DNA of 64,000 nt, taken from Paenibacillus thiaminolyticus. Its GTDB lineage: Bacteria > Bacillota > Bacilli > Paenibacillales > Paenibacillaceae. Below the pieces are notes generated by a model. That model did not search any database, had not been told where the DNA came from, and worked only from the letters and a program-made list of their open reading frames with translations. A program made the translations under genes and the position numbers. Below are positions 27,857 through 37,059 of this stretch, one piece after another. Within the stretch, counting starts at the first letter, position 1, and every line of letters begins with the position of its first letter. The DNA is taken from NCBI RefSeq assembly GCF_007066085.1, contig NZ_CP041405.1, positions 1,116,001-1,180,000 of the forward strand, written 5' to 3'.

Positions 27857-28518
27857 GCCGGGGCCAACGACGGGTCATCTTCTGCGATTTCGATGGAACG
27901 ATTACGGAGAACGACAATATTATCGCCATTATTCGCCACTTCAACCCGCCAGGCTGGGAACCGATTGTCCAGGACGTCTTGGAGGAACGCATCTCCATTT
28001 CTGAAGGCGTCGGGCAAATGTTCGCTCTGCTGCCATCATCGATGCGGGATGAAGTCATCAGGTTTGCGCTCGGACAAGCCGTCATCCGGCCGGGGTTCGA
28101 GGAATTCGTCCGCTTCTGCCGCGACAGCGATATCGCGCTGTACGTCACGAGCGGCGGCATCGATTTCTTCGTCTACCCGCTGCTTGAGCCGTTCGGCATT
28201 CCTTTCGATCATATCTATTGCAACGGAAGTGACTTCAGCGGAGAGTCGATTCGGATTACATGGCCGCATCCCTGCCAGGATCCGTGCCAGAACAAATGCG
28301 GCATGTGCAAGGCAACCATTGCCCGCCGCTTTCCGGAGGAACAATATGAGCGGATCGTTATTGGGGACAGCGTGACGGACTTCGCGGCAGCGAAGCTGGT
28401 CGAGTTCGTCTATGCGCGGGCCCAGCTTATCAGCAAATGCGAAGAGCTGCATCTTCCTTATGCGCCATTCGGGACGTTTTATGATATTATCGAGCATCTG
28501 GGAGGTTCGGCTTCATGA
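27853..28518 (+). CDS. mtnX: 2-hydroxy-3-keto-5-methylthiopentenyl-1-phosphate phosphatase
   Basis: About 221 aa HAD-superfamily phosphatase producing the acireductone intermediate of methionine salvage. HAD motif I is FCDFDGTITENDN, motif II is VTSGGIDFF, and the motif IV region is IGDSVTDFAAAK. A Cys-rich loop (CQDPCQNKCGMC) sits in the cap region. The GTG start (27853) overlaps the mtnW stop (GTGA), and GGGGGTGAAG precedes it. Confidence 0.95.
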   Translation: MSRGQRRVIFCDFDGTITENDNIIAIIRHFNPPGWEPIVQDVLEERISISEGVGQMFALLPSSMRDEVIRFALGQAVIRPGFEEFVRFCRDSDIALYVTSGGIDFFVYPLLEPFGIPFDHIYCNGSDFSGESIRITWPHPCQDPCQNKCGMCKATIARRFPEEQYERIVIGDSVTDFAAAKLVEFVYARAQLISKCEELHLPYAPFGTFYDIIEHLGGSAS

Positions 28519-29159
28519 TAGACATCCGGTTAACTATCGAGGAAAAGCAGCACGCCCTTGCCGAGCTGCGCAGCATCAAGGAACAATTCGCAGCGCGTCA
28601 TTGGTTTCCCGGGACGAGCGGCAATCTGTCCGTTCGCACGGGGGACATCGAGGAGGGGCGTTTTCAATTCGCGATTACGGCCAGCGGCAAGGACAAGTCC
28701 GTACATACGACGGAGGACTTCCTATTCGTGGATGAAGCCGGACAGCCCTGTGAGGCGACCCGGCTCCAGCCAAGCGCGGAGACGCTCATCCACTGCGAGA
28801 TTTACCGGTTAACCGGGGCAGGCGCCATTTTTCACATTCATACGGTATTCAATAATATCGTGTCCGAGATCTATGGGGACGAAGGCTATATTCCCGTCCA
28901 AGGCGTGGAGCTTATCAAAGCTTTCGACATCTGGGAGGAAAATGCGCGGATCGACATCCCGGTCATTCCGAATTACGCTCATATTCCGAGCATCGTTCCC
29001 TGCATTAGGGCCAAGCTCAATCCGGACATCCCGGGCGTCGTCCTGCGCAACCACGGCATTTACACTTGGGGGGCCAACTGCTTCGAGGCGAAGCGCCATC
29101 TTGAGGCGTTCGAATTTCTGTTCGAGCATGTCTATCGAATGAAGGCGCTGGGACGATAG
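28515..29159 (+). CDS. mtnB: Methylthioribulose-1-phosphate dehydratase
   Basis: 214 aa class II aldolase-fold zinc enzyme that dehydrates methylthioribulose-1-phosphate. Signatures: FPGTSGNLSVR, ITASGKDKS, zinc ligands HIHTVFNN and a later His in RNHGIYTWG. The ATG overlaps the mtnX stop (ATGA). The acireductone dioxygenase gene mtnD, usually next, is absent; a terminator follows immediately. mtnK and mtnA are not in the window. Confidence 0.95.
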   Translation: MIDIRLTIEEKQHALAELRSIKEQFAARHWFPGTSGNLSVRTGDIEEGRFQFAITASGKDKSVHTTEDFLFVDEAGQPCEATRLQPSAETLIHCEIYRLTGAGAIFHIHTVFNNIVSEIYGDEGYIPVQGVELIKAFDIWEENARIDIPVIPNYAHIPSIVPCIRAKLNPDIPGVVLRNHGIYTWGANCFEAKRHLEAFEFLFEHVYRMKALGR

Positions 29160-29169
29160 CCATCACCTT

Positions 29170-29213
29170 CGATCGCTTGGGAAGACTGATCTTCCAAGCG
29201 ATCGTATTTTTTT
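29170..29213 (+). terminator. Terminator of the pro-mtn operon
   Basis: CGATCGCTTGG pairs with CCAAGCGATCG around a loop, followed by TATTTTTTT, right after the mtnB stop codon. Confidence 0.92.
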
Positions 29214-29749
29214 CCGGAAGCCGCTGCGGAAGTTATGCTCAAGAGATAGCTGGTCACGCGGCGGCCGTTACGCAGCCAGCCCTTTGCTCCATTCTCCCCT
29301 TCAATCAGGTACATAATCGGAGGTTTGCTCTTCTTCTATCCCCTTCTCAAAAAAGGCTCCCTCTCCCCCTGCCCGCAACGCCATGCACCTGTCAAAATGA
29401 TACCGTTATCCGTGTTACATGACGTTTCTAAGAGTGCGGTTGTGTGAAAAGTGTGAAGAATCGAAGCTCCTCCGGCATCCCTGCGTGCTTGTTGCTTACG
29501 AATTAATCCCCCTTGATCAGATGGAGTCTGAGCCGAAGGGAGAGTATGCATAAGCGCCATAACACGGCATAACTCAACATAGCACTATATCACCTCGCGG
29601 AAGCGCTCGCGCTGCTGGAGGAGCGGACAGACATTCGCCATCACTAGTCCGAAGCTGCGGCTCCTCCAACAAGAATACCCCCGGCACGATGAGTCTCTCT
29701 CACTCGTGCCGGGGGTTACGGTGAAGCTATTCTTGGCAGCGGCTCATGC
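29214..29749. other. Intergenic region without recognised gene
   Basis: About 540 bp between convergent mtnB and dnaD. Reading frames are short, lack ribosome sites and match nothing recognised. The stretch 29590-29640 reads as a fragment (REALALLEERTDIRHH) that could be the remains of a decayed gene. A terminator occupies the right end. Confidence 0.5.
29677..29716 (-). terminator. Terminator after dnaD
   Basis: ACCCCCGGCACGA pairs with TCGTGCCGGGGGT (one bulge) about 34 bp after the dnaD stop codon. The minus-strand tail is ATTCTTGTT. Confidence 0.75.
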
Positions 29750-30451
29750 TCAATTATCGGAAGGAATGCGCAGCTTCCCGGTGGAACGGAACCGCTGCGT
29801 GTACACCTTAGCGTCCTCGATCGTGCGGACGCGGTTGCGGCTCCACTCAAGCAATATCCGATCGATGTAGCGGAAATACACTTTGCCGGCGAATACCGCT
29901 TCCTTCAGCGCCAGCAAAATCAGCTCTTCCGGATACCGGTCTTCGTCAATCCAGCCGGCAATCGTCTCGCACTCCATCGGGGAGAGGGGACGTCCGAATT
30001 CCTTCTCGAATATATTAAATAGATTCGGAGGCTCCGCGTCGGACAACGGCGCCGCCGCCCGCAGCCGCTGCCGTTCTGCCCGGATTTCCTCAGCGGCTGC
30101 CAAGGCGAGCTTTTCCCACAATCCGGTCAAATTGTATTGCTCGTACTGGACATCCGTCGCTGGATCAATGTTGTCGTCTATACTCAAAAAACCTTCTTTC
30201 ATCAGCTTCTGCAGCGATTTGATAACCGCATCAGGAGCTGCTCCCATTCGTTCCTGCAGTTCGTCGATTGTCGGGAACTCCTTCATCTCCTGCTGCTTGA
30301 AGCCGATGAGGTGAATGAGCAGCATCACATCCGAATCGCTCAACTTCCATTGCTTATAGTAACGCAGCAAATGATACGGCACGCTAATGCTGCCCGATTG
30401 CAGGCCTAGCGCCAACCCTTTGGCAAAGGTCCGGAATCCGTCTACACTCAC
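29750..30451 (-). CDS. dnaD: DnaD-family replication initiation/restart protein
   Basis: About 233 aa. DnaD N-terminal winged-helix domain (about 20-110: VPYHLLRYYKQWKLSDSDVM) and C-terminal DnaD_2 domain (about 140-215: FNIFEKEFGRPLSPMECETI, with the YxxxI-type tail FRYIDRILLEW). It acts with DnaB and DnaI in loading the helicase at oriC and in PriA restart. The GTG at 30451 is chosen as start because AGGAGG lies 7 bases upstream; ATG 30475 is an alternative. It lies downstream of asnS as in B. subtilis, but nth does not follow it. Confidence 0.93.
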   Translation of the reverse strand: MSVDGFRTFAKGLALGLQSGSISVPYHLLRYYKQWKLSDSDVMLLIHLIGFKQQEMKEFPTIDELQERMGAAPDAVIKSLQKLMKEGFLSIDDNIDPATDVQYEQYNLTGLWEKLALAAAEEIRAERQRLRAAAPLSDAEPPNLFNIFEKEFGRPLSPMECETIAGWIDEDRYPEELILLALKEAVFAGKVYFRYIDRILLEWSRNRVRTIEDAKVYTQRFRSTGKLRIPSDN

Positions 30452-30563
30452 CAAGGTACCTCCTCTTCCCAACATACTCTCCTTATTGTCGCACAAACGA
30501 ATGCTTTTGGTAAGGCTTACATTGATAATGTTTCCAAAAAATTCATGAACTTGTGTAACAGTA

Positions 30564-30591
30564 ATCCCGTATCACCGAAGCGATACGGGAT
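30564..30591 (-). terminator. Hairpin after asnS
   Basis: ATCCCGTATC pairs perfectly with GATACGGGAT around an 8-base loop, 63 bp after the asnS stop codon. It lacks a clear T-tract (ACTGTTAC), so it may be a partial terminator before dnaD. Confidence 0.5.
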
Positions 30592-30653
30592 AATATGCTA
30601 GCTATCAGGCCGTGCCTAGCGGCGCCATGCGGCGCTGCGCAGCATACAGACCG

Positions 30654-31952
30654 TTATGGATACAGACGGTACAACAGGCGCGGGAACGGAATTGTCTCCC
30701 GAACGTGCTCAAGCCCGCAAATCCACGCCACTGTGCGCTCCAATCCAAGACCGAAGCCGGAATGAGGCACGGAACCGTATTTTCTCAAATCAAGATACCA
30801 CTGATAAGCTTCATCGGACAGCTCATGCTCGCGGAAGCGCTCCTGCATCAGCTCCGGATCGTCGATACGTTGCGAGCCGCCGATAATCTCGCCATAGCCT
30901 TCTGGCGCGATCATGTCGGCGCAGAGCACGACTTCCGGACGGTTCGGATCCGGCTTCATATAGAACGCCTTGATCGATGTCGGGTAATGCGTAATGAACA
31001 CCGGCGTCTCGTATTTCTCGGCGATCGCCGTCTCATGCGGCGCTCCGAAGTCTTCGCCCCACGGAATGTCGTGGCCTTGCTCCTGCAAAAACTGAATCGC
31101 TTCATCATACGTGATGCGCGGGAACGGACCTGTCACCTTCTCCAGCTTCGAGACATCCCGTCCTAGCGTATCGAGCTCGGCGCGGCAGTTCTTCAGCACG
31201 GACTGCACGATATGGGCTACGAATTGCTCCTGCACCCGCAGGTTCTCTTCATGATCGACGAAGGCCATCTCCGGCTCGATCATCCAGAACTCGATCAGGT
31301 GTCGCCGGGTCTTCGATTTCTCAGCGCGGAACGTCGGGCCGAACGAGTACACCTTGTTCAGCGCCATCGCCGCAGCTTCCATGTAGAGCTGCCCGCTCTG
31401 GGTCAGGAACGCGTCTTCTTCAAAATATTTCGTATGGAACAGCTCCGTCGTGCCTTCACAAGAGGAAGGCGTCAAGATCGGAGGATCGACCAGCGTAAAG
31501 CCATGCTCGTCGAAAAATTGCTGCACCGCGCGAATAATCTCGGCGCGAATCGTCAGGATGGCGCGCTGTCTTGGCGCCCGCAGCCACAGATGGCGGTGAT
31601 CCATCAGGAAGTCGACCCCATGCTCCTTCGGCGTAATCGGATAGTCCTCCGTTAACTGGATGATCTCGACTCCGGTTACCGTCATTTCATAGCCGGACTT
31701 GGAGCGCGGCTCTTCCCGAACGATCCCTGTAAAATATAAAGAACTCTCCTGTGTCAAGCTCTTGGCCGCTTCCCATACCTCTTCCGGCACTTCACTCTTC
31801 ACGACGACACCTTGGATGAACCCGGTGCCGTCCCGCAGCTGCAGAAATTGAATCTTGCCGCTGGAGCGTTTGTTATGCAGCCAGCCGCCGATGCGAACTT
31901 CTTCGCCCACATGGCGGTTGACATCACGGATGACACATGTGGTCGTCATCAT
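30654..31952 (-). CDS. asnS: Asparaginyl-tRNA synthetase
   Basis: 432 aa, full length class IIb synthetase. N-terminal OB-fold anticodon-binding domain (about 15-105: [20 protein letters not shown]), then the catalytic domain with motif 2 ([20 protein letters not shown]) and motif 3 ([20 protein letters not shown]). The absence of the AspRS GAD insertion and the short length identify it as AsnS. GGGAGAG precedes tandem ATGs. It lies 11 bp downstream of ackA. Confidence 0.97.
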   Translation of the reverse strand: MMTTTCVIRDVNRHVGEEVRIGGWLHNKRSSGKIQFLQLRDGTGFIQGVVVKSEVPEEVWEAAKSLTQESSLYFTGIVREEPRSKSGYEMTVTGVEIIQLTEDYPITPKEHGVDFLMDHRHLWLRAPRQRAILTIRAEIIRAVQQFFDEHGFTLVDPPILTPSSCEGTTELFHTKYFEEDAFLTQSGQLYMEAAAMALNKVYSFGPTFRAEKSKTRRHLIEFWMIEPEMAFVDHEENLRVQEQFVAHIVQSVLKNCRAELDTLGRDVSKLEKVTGPFPRITYDEAIQFLQEQGHDIPWGEDFGAPHETAIAEKYETPVFITHYPTSIKAFYMKPDPNRPEVVLCADMIAPEGYGEIIGGSQRIDDPELMQERFREHELSDEAYQWYLDLRKYGSVPHSGFGLGLERTVAWICGLEHVRETIPFPRLLYRLYP

Positions 31953-31963
31953 TCGTCTCTCCC

Positions 31964-33175
31964 TTACGATTGTTTGGATTGTTGAACCAATCGATACGTA
32001 TCGCGGGCAATCATTAGCTCTTCATTGGTCGGAATGACGAATACGTCCACCTTCGAATTCGGCGTCGAGATACGGCGCGGTTCCTTCGAACGCACCTTGT
32101 TCAGCTCCCGATCAATCTCTACGCCGAGGAACGTTAGCTTCTCGCATACATGCTGGCGAATGACGACCGAGTTCTCGCCTACGCCGGCGGTAAATACGAC
32201 CGCATCCACGCCGTCCATCGCAGCCGCATAGGACCCGATATACTTGCGCATGCGGTACGTGTACATCTCGAACGCCAGCGTCGAATTCGGTTCGCCTGCT
32301 TCCATTCCGTCCGTAATCTCGCGCATATCGCTGGATACGCCGGAGATCGCGAGCAGCCCGCTATGCTTGTTCAGCATCGAATTGACTTCATTGACCGTCA
32401 GGTCTTCCTTCATCATCGTGAACGGAACGACCGCAGGGTCCAGGTCGCCGCTGCGCGTACCCATCATCAGGCCTTCAAGCGGCGTCATCCCCATCGACGT
32501 ATCGACCGAGATGCCTCCCTCGACCGCCGTCAGGCTGGCCCCGTTCCCGATATGGCACGTAATGATTTTCAGCTCTTCCAGCGGGCGGTCCATCAGCTCG
32601 GCCGCGCGCTTGCTGACATAATCATGCGATGTGCCGTGGAAGCCGTAGCGGCGGATTTTATGCTTTTTGTACAGCACTTTTGGAATGGCGTACATGTACG
32701 CTTTCTCTGGCATCGTCTGGTGGAAAGCCGTATCGAAGACAACGGATTGCGGCACGTTCGGAATATTCGCCTCTACGGCCTTAATCCCCATCATATGGGC
32801 CGGATTATGCAGCGGCGCCAGATCGAACAAGCGACGAATCTCGGCTTTGACCTCCGAATCGACCAGTACCGAATTTTTGAACGATTCGCCGCCATGCACG
32901 ACGCGATGGCCGACCGCATCGATCTCGTCGGTCGACTTCAGAACACCGACTTCCGCATCGGTCAACTTGTCCAATACTTTGCGGATTGCCGTCGTGTGAT
33001 CGAGAATCTCGCTGACTTCCGTGATCTCTTCCGTATGATGCGGCTCATGCACGAGGATGGAAGAATCCATCCCGATGCGCTCTACCCGGCCTGCCGCCAA
33101 CACCGACTCGTCCGTCATATCGTACAGTTGATATTTAAGCGAGGAGCTTCCCGCGTTGATTACGAGTATTTTCAT
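31964..33175 (-). CDS. ackA: Acetate kinase
   Basis: 403 aa. It interconverts acetyl phosphate and acetate with ATP. Signatures: [16 protein letters not shown] at the N terminus, [15 protein letters not shown], and [11 protein letters not shown] with the phosphate/metal-binding residues. The start overlaps the stop of the 3-hydroxyacyl-CoA dehydrogenase gene by 4 bases (ATGA), an unusual partner for ackA. pta is not in the window. Confidence 0.97.
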   Translation of the reverse strand: MKILVINAGSSSLKYQLYDMTDESVLAAGRVERIGMDSSILVHEPHHTEEITEVSEILDHTTAIRKVLDKLTDAEVGVLKSTDEIDAVGHRVVHGGESFKNSVLVDSEVKAEIRRLFDLAPLHNPAHMMGIKAVEANIPNVPQSVVFDTAFHQTMPEKAYMYAIPKVLYKKHKIRRYGFHGTSHDYVSKRAAELMDRPLEELKIITCHIGNGASLTAVEGGISVDTSMGMTPLEGLMMGTRSGDLDPAVVPFTMMKEDLTVNEVNSMLNKHSGLLAISGVSSDMREITDGMEAGEPNSTLAFEMYTYRMRKYIGSYAAAMDGVDAVVFTAGVGENSVVIRQHVCEKLTFLGVEIDRELNKVRSKEPRRISTPNSKVDVFVIPTNEELMIARDTYRLVQQSKQS

Positions 33176-34044
33176 AGTCGATCCCCATCCTTATCATACT
33201 TGAAAAATCCGACGCCCGTCTTCACACCAAGGTGGCCGGCTCGCACCATCTTTTTCAACAATACGGACGGACGATATTTGATATCGCCGAATTCGCGGAA
33301 CATGCGTTCCAACGCCGCCAATACCGAATCCAGACCGAAGCGGTCCGCCATTTCCAAAGGCCCATATTGGAAATTGTATCCGATACGCATCGCGTTGTCG
33401 ATATCTTCTGGCGAAGCGACGCCTTCCTGGAGCACATGAAGAGCCTCGTTGATGAGAATGCAGCTCACGCGCGTCGTCACGAATCCCGGAGATTCATAGA
33501 CCATAACGCCTTTCTTCTGCACAACCTCTTCGACGAAGCGCTTTGTTTCGTTAAATGTAGCGTCCGAAGTCTTCAGCCCGCGGATAATCTCCACTAGCTC
33601 AACCTTCGAGACGGGATAAATAAAGTGCATGCCGATAACCCGTTCCGGATATTTCGTCTTGCTGGCCAGCTCGGTTAACGACAATGTGGATGTATTGCTT
33701 GCCAAAATAATATTGCCTGGGCAAACGCGATCCAATTCAGCAAAGACTTGCTTCTTCGCTTCCAAATCCTCCGAGATCGTCTCGATGACCAATTCGCAAG
33801 ATCCCAGTTCCGCCAAATGTGTCACTTTATGTATGCGGGACAGGATCAATTTTTTCTCCGCCTGGGTGATTGCCCATTTCTCCATTTGTTTGTCCAGACT
33901 CGCTTCAATCATCGAGTAGGCATGATCCAGCTTCTCTGTCGACTTTTCCACCAACAGCACGTCCAAGCCTTTAACAGCAAGCATTTCCGCAATGCCTTGG
34001 CCCATAGTACCGCCGCCGATGACGCCGATTTTCTTGAAAAACAT
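33172..34044 (-). CDS. 3-hydroxybutyryl-CoA dehydrogenase
   Basis: About 290 aa, NAD-dependent 3-hydroxyacyl-CoA dehydrogenase of the short Hbd/MmgB type (no hydratase fusion). NAD-binding motif KIGVIGGGTMGQGIAEML, Ser/Asn site ILASNTSTLSLTELA, and catalytic His in GMHFIYPVSKVELVEI with partner Glu. Start ATG 34044 follows GGAGGAAAGGTGGAAG. It probably reduces acetoacetyl-CoA or oxidises 3-hydroxybutyryl-CoA; coupling to ackA suggests fermentation or acyl-CoA overflow metabolism. Confidence 0.93.
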   Translation of the reverse strand: MFFKKIGVIGGGTMGQGIAEMLAVKGLDVLLVEKSTEKLDHAYSMIEASLDKQMEKWAITQAEKKLILSRIHKVTHLAELGSCELVIETISEDLEAKKQVFAELDRVCPGNIILASNTSTLSLTELASKTKYPERVIGMHFIYPVSKVELVEIIRGLKTSDATFNETKRFVEEVVQKKGVMVYESPGFVTTRVSCILINEALHVLQEGVASPEDIDNAMRIGYNFQYGPLEMADRFGLDSVLAALERMFREFGDIKYRPSVLLKKMVRAGHLGVKTGVGFFKYDKDGDRL

Positions 34045-34160
34045 GGTTTCTTCCACCTTTCCTCCATCTATGCTCTGTATAGTGTACCCGATAACAGGCA
34101 TTCGTTATCAGTGCACAGGGATCTTAATCTATCATAACATGAATCTTGCATATAAAAAGA

Positions 34161-34188
34161 AAAACCCAGCGTGTTTTCACGCTGGGAA
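34161..34188 (-). terminator. Terminator of the ypmB/FtsH-like operon
   Basis: CCCAGCGTG pairs with CACGCTGGG around AAAA and runs into TTTTTCTTTTT on the minus strand, directly after the protease stop codon. Confidence 0.95.
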
Positions 34189-35694
34189 TTACTGCCTGTC
34201 ACATAATAGACACCGGAATTGCTCTCCGCTCAGATTTTCCTCGCTCAAAAGCTGGTGCAAAATGCGCTCAAAGGCAGGCTTGCGCTCACCCAGCAGCGCG
34301 TGCGTACGCTGGAAGAGCTGCTCCATGATGACTTGCGTCTGCCGGGTCAAGGCTTCAGGCGATACCTGCTTCAAGCGGACGATGCCCAACTCCGTCAGGC
34401 CCGCATTGACCATCGTGTCGACGATGTTCAGCGCCTGATCGAAGTCGCCTTGCGAGCCGGTGCTGCGGTTGCCGTAGAAGATCTCCTCGGCCACGGCTCC
34501 GCCGAGCGCAATCATAATCTGTTCCTCCAGGAACGGCTTCGTGTACAGATAACGCTCTTCCTGCGGCTGATGACGGACATACCCGAGCGCCTGTCCCCTT
34601 GGGCTGAGCGCCACCTGGGATACGCTGCCGGGACGGACCACTTCCGCCATAATCGCGTGGCCCAACTCGTGGATCGCGACGCGCCGGCGCTCTTCCTGAT
34701 TCGTCTCCCGGTCGATCTTCTCGCCCATCATCACTTTATCGATCGCCTGGGAGAAATGGTTCGTCGTAATGACATCCGACTCATCCCGCATCGCATAGAT
34801 TGCGCCTTCATTCAAGACGCTCTCCAGCTGCGCCCCGGAGAAGCTGAAGGTCTCGTCGGCGATCCGCTCCAGATCGACGTCATCGGCCAGCGGCTTATTG
34901 ACGGCGTGAAGCTTCAGAATATGAAGCCGGCCCTTTTTATCGGGGAGATCGACCTGAATATGGCGGTCGAACCGTCCCGGGCGAAGAAGGGCGCTGTCCA
35001 GCATCTCCTTGCGGTTCGTCGCGGCCATAACGAGAATGCGCGGGCTCATGTCGGCATACAGCCCGTCCATCTCCGTCAGGAGCTGGTTCAGCGTCTGATC
35101 GTACTCTCGCTGTTGTCCGCCCTCCCGCTTCCCGCCGATGACATCGATCTCGTCGATGAAGATGACGGCGTTCTGCTTCTTCTCCTTGGCTGCGCGCTGC
35201 CGGGCCTGCTTGAACAGCTCGCGCACGCGGCCGGCTCCGACGCCGACGAACATCTCCACGAACTCACTCCCGGCGACGCCGATGAAGACGGCATCGGCAT
35301 AATGCGCCGCCGCTTTGGCCATCAGCGTCTTCCCTGTCCCCGGAGGCCCGGTTAGCAGGATGCCCTTGAGCGGACGGATCCCGAACTTCCGGATCTCATC
35401 CGGGCGAACAAGGAAATCGAGCGCTTCAATTAATTCATTCTTCGCCCGTTCCTGGCCGCCAATCTGCTCGAAGCTTAGCGGGGCTACATCCGCCTTGCGC
35501 GAATCGCTGCGGGCGCTTCCGTTCGTCACTCCGGCACCGCCGCGCCGCTTGACGGCATACAATAGCACGATTAATACAACGGCTGCCAACACGATAGGAA
35601 GGATATTCACGCCACGAAAAGCGAGGAAGATGACGATCGAAATCGCCGCTCCGATAGCCGCCTCAGGCCAGCGGATCGACAGTCTGTTCTTCAT
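34189..35694 (-). CDS. Short FtsH-like membrane AAA protease
   Basis: 501 aa. Two closely spaced transmembrane helices (about 10-47), then an AAA domain with Walker A GPPGTGKT (116-123), Walker B AVIFIDEID (176-184), the arginine-finger region ALLRPGRFDRH, then an M41 peptidase with HELGH (342-346) and the third zinc ligand Asp near 417. All catalytic residues look intact. Unlike ordinary FtsH (about 600-650 aa), there is almost no extracellular domain between the two helices, so it is a reduced paralogue. It overlaps the preceding gene by 32 bp and GGGGGTG lies about 8 bases before its ATG. Substrates unknown. Confidence 0.92.
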   Translation of the reverse strand: MKNRLSIRWPEAAIGAAISIVIFLAFRGVNILPIVLAAVVLIVLLYAVKRRGGAGVTNGSARSDSRKADVAPLSFEQIGGQERAKNELIEALDFLVRPDEIRKFGIRPLKGILLTGPPGTGKTLMAKAAAHYADAVFIGVAGSEFVEMFVGVGAGRVRELFKQARQRAAKEKKQNAVIFIDEIDVIGGKREGGQQREYDQTLNQLLTEMDGLYADMSPRILVMAATNRKEMLDSALLRPGRFDRHIQVDLPDKKGRLHILKLHAVNKPLADDVDLERIADETFSFSGAQLESVLNEGAIYAMRDESDVITTNHFSQAIDKVMMGEKIDRETNQEERRRVAIHELGHAIMAEVVRPGSVSQVALSPRGQALGYVRHQPQEERYLYTKPFLEEQIMIALGGAVAEEIFYGNRSTGSQGDFDQALNIVDTMVNAGLTELGIVRLKQVSPEALTRQTQVIMEQLFQRTHALLGERKPAFERILHQLLSEENLSGEQFRCLLCDRQ

Positions 35695-36229
35695 GCGGCC
35701 ACACCCCCATTGCGGTTCCGTCCAGCGGCAAGAGCATCGTCTTGCTGCCTTGCTTGTCCTTCAGTTGAATATAGACATACTGGTTATCCATCTCCGTCAC
35801 GACTTCCAGGTCTGGCTGGTTCGTCTTCAGCTCCTGCAGCTTCTTCGGAATATCGCTGTAATTCCGGTGAACCATCGCCTGAGCTACATCGAACAGCGCC
35901 TGCGACCACCATTTGTCAATCGATGGCGTACTGTTCTCATTGATATATTCAATCTGCACTTTTTTACCTTTGGCATACTGTGCAATATCGTTATTCAGCT
36001 TCTGTACCACTTCACGAATATCGGCGTTCGGATCGGCCTGAATTTGAATGCTAAGCGTATCCGAATGCCAATCTACCTGATACTTCGTAATCTCGGCATG
36101 CTGCCGCATGACGCGATCTACGGGCTGTTCCACATACTTTGTCTGATACACGGCCCACCCGCCGAATAAAATACCGCCGGTCAGCAGCATAATAAGCAGG
36201 GTCGGCGCAATGCGAATGTTCTTCGTCAT
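35663..36229 (-). CDS. Membrane-anchored hypothetical protein upstream of FtsH-like protease
   Basis: About 188 aa. One N-terminal membrane segment (APTLLIMLLTGGILFGGWAV), then an exported domain of about 150 residues with mixed helix/strand pattern (YQVDWHSDTLSIQIQADPNA, DNQYVYIQLKDKQGSKTMLL) and no recognised family. GAAAGGGG precedes ATG 36229. The 32-bp overlap with the protease gene suggests that the two work together; because that protease lacks its own extracellular domain, this protein could supply one in trans. That is inference. Confidence 0.75.
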   Translation of the reverse strand: MTKNIRIAPTLLIMLLTGGILFGGWAVYQTKYVEQPVDRVMRQHAEITKYQVDWHSDTLSIQIQADPNADIREVVQKLNNDIAQYAKGKKVQIEYINENSTPSIDKWWSQALFDVAQAMVHRNYSDIPKKLQELKTNQPDLEVVTEMDNQYVYIQLKDKQGSKTMLLPLDGTAMGVWPHEEQTVDPLA

Positions 36230-36440
36230 GCCACGAAAACCCCTTTCTATTCCTGTATAGCACTGAAAATTGCAGGCTGAACATGTTGCTGGCGTGCAGA
36301 CGAAATCATCTGCTTTGGCTGACATACGGTGCTAAATATGTGCAAGTCATACTTTTATCTATCAACTCATGACATACATTAGTATACCATAGATGATATA
36401 CGATTTCGGAATGTAAAGTGTTCCATGACTGCCAGCACAG

Positions 36441-36493
36441 CAAAAAGCACCGCCTCCCTTCAGCGGCGTTAACACGCTGAAGCGAAGCGGTGC
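36441..36493 (-). terminator. Terminator after ypmB-like gene
   Basis: On the minus strand GCACCGCTTCGCTTCAGCG pairs with CGCTGAAGGGAGGCGGTGC and is followed by TTTTTG. Confidence 0.85.
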
Positions 36494-36525
36494 GGAATGG
36501 AAGAGCAGGTCCAAGCTGCCCTTGG

Positions 36526-37047
36526 CTATTGATTGGGCAATCCATAGATCTCGCCCAAGGGAGAACCATCATAGAAGGAATAAAACTGATAAAAATACCG
36601 GCGCGTCCCTTGCTCGTCCTTACGCTGGACGAAGGCTTGCCACACATATTGATTATCCTTGTATCCGGGCAGCAGCCGCACGATACGGGCATCCGGATAC
36701 GCCTGATGAATAGTGGCCTTCACCGTGGCTTTATCCACGCTGTCGGCTGCCGGGATCGAGGTGACCCGATCGGGAAATACCCATACCCAGACGGCCTTCT
36801 CTTCCTGGTTGACCCCATTAATAACATAGACGACTTCTTCCCATATACTCTTGTCAATGCCGTTTACCTCGGTCAACGGCATTTCCTGCTGCGCGCGCTG
36901 CAGGATCTCTGCTTCTTTTACCCGCTCATCGGAATAAATGTAATTGACGTACATTACCAAGGCGACAATGAATAGGATAAGCACGAGGAACGCCAGCACG
37001 GCGATGAACCACCGGTTGCGGCGGCGGCGACTGCGGCTTCTGGCCAT
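36526..37047 (-). CDS. ypmB: YpmB-like protein (DUF5590)
   Basis: 173 aa. Arg-rich N terminus, one membrane helix (WFIAVLAFLVLILFIVALVM), then an exported PepSY-like alpha/beta domain (about 45-170; AVWVWVFPDRVTSIPAADS, YFYQFYSFYDGSPLGEIYGL). Same family, size and neighbourhood as B. subtilis YpmB, of unknown function. GGGAGGAG precedes the ATG. It follows the MTA/SAH deaminase gene by 12 bp. Confidence 0.85.
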   Translation of the reverse strand: MARSRSRRRRNRWFIAVLAFLVLILFIVALVMYVNYIYSDERVKEAEILQRAQQEMPLTEVNGIDKSIWEEVVYVINGVNQEEKAVWVWVFPDRVTSIPAADSVDKATVKATIHQAYPDARIVRLLPGYKDNQYVWQAFVQRKDEQGTRRYFYQFYSFYDGSPLGEIYGLPNQ

Positions 37048-37059
37048 GCGCTCCTCCCG

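Noticed and set aside
32150..33439. A 429-codon plus-strand frame opposite ackA and the dehydrogenase gene
   Set aside because: It spans the junction of two recognised genes on the other strand and has a His/Arg-rich mirror composition.
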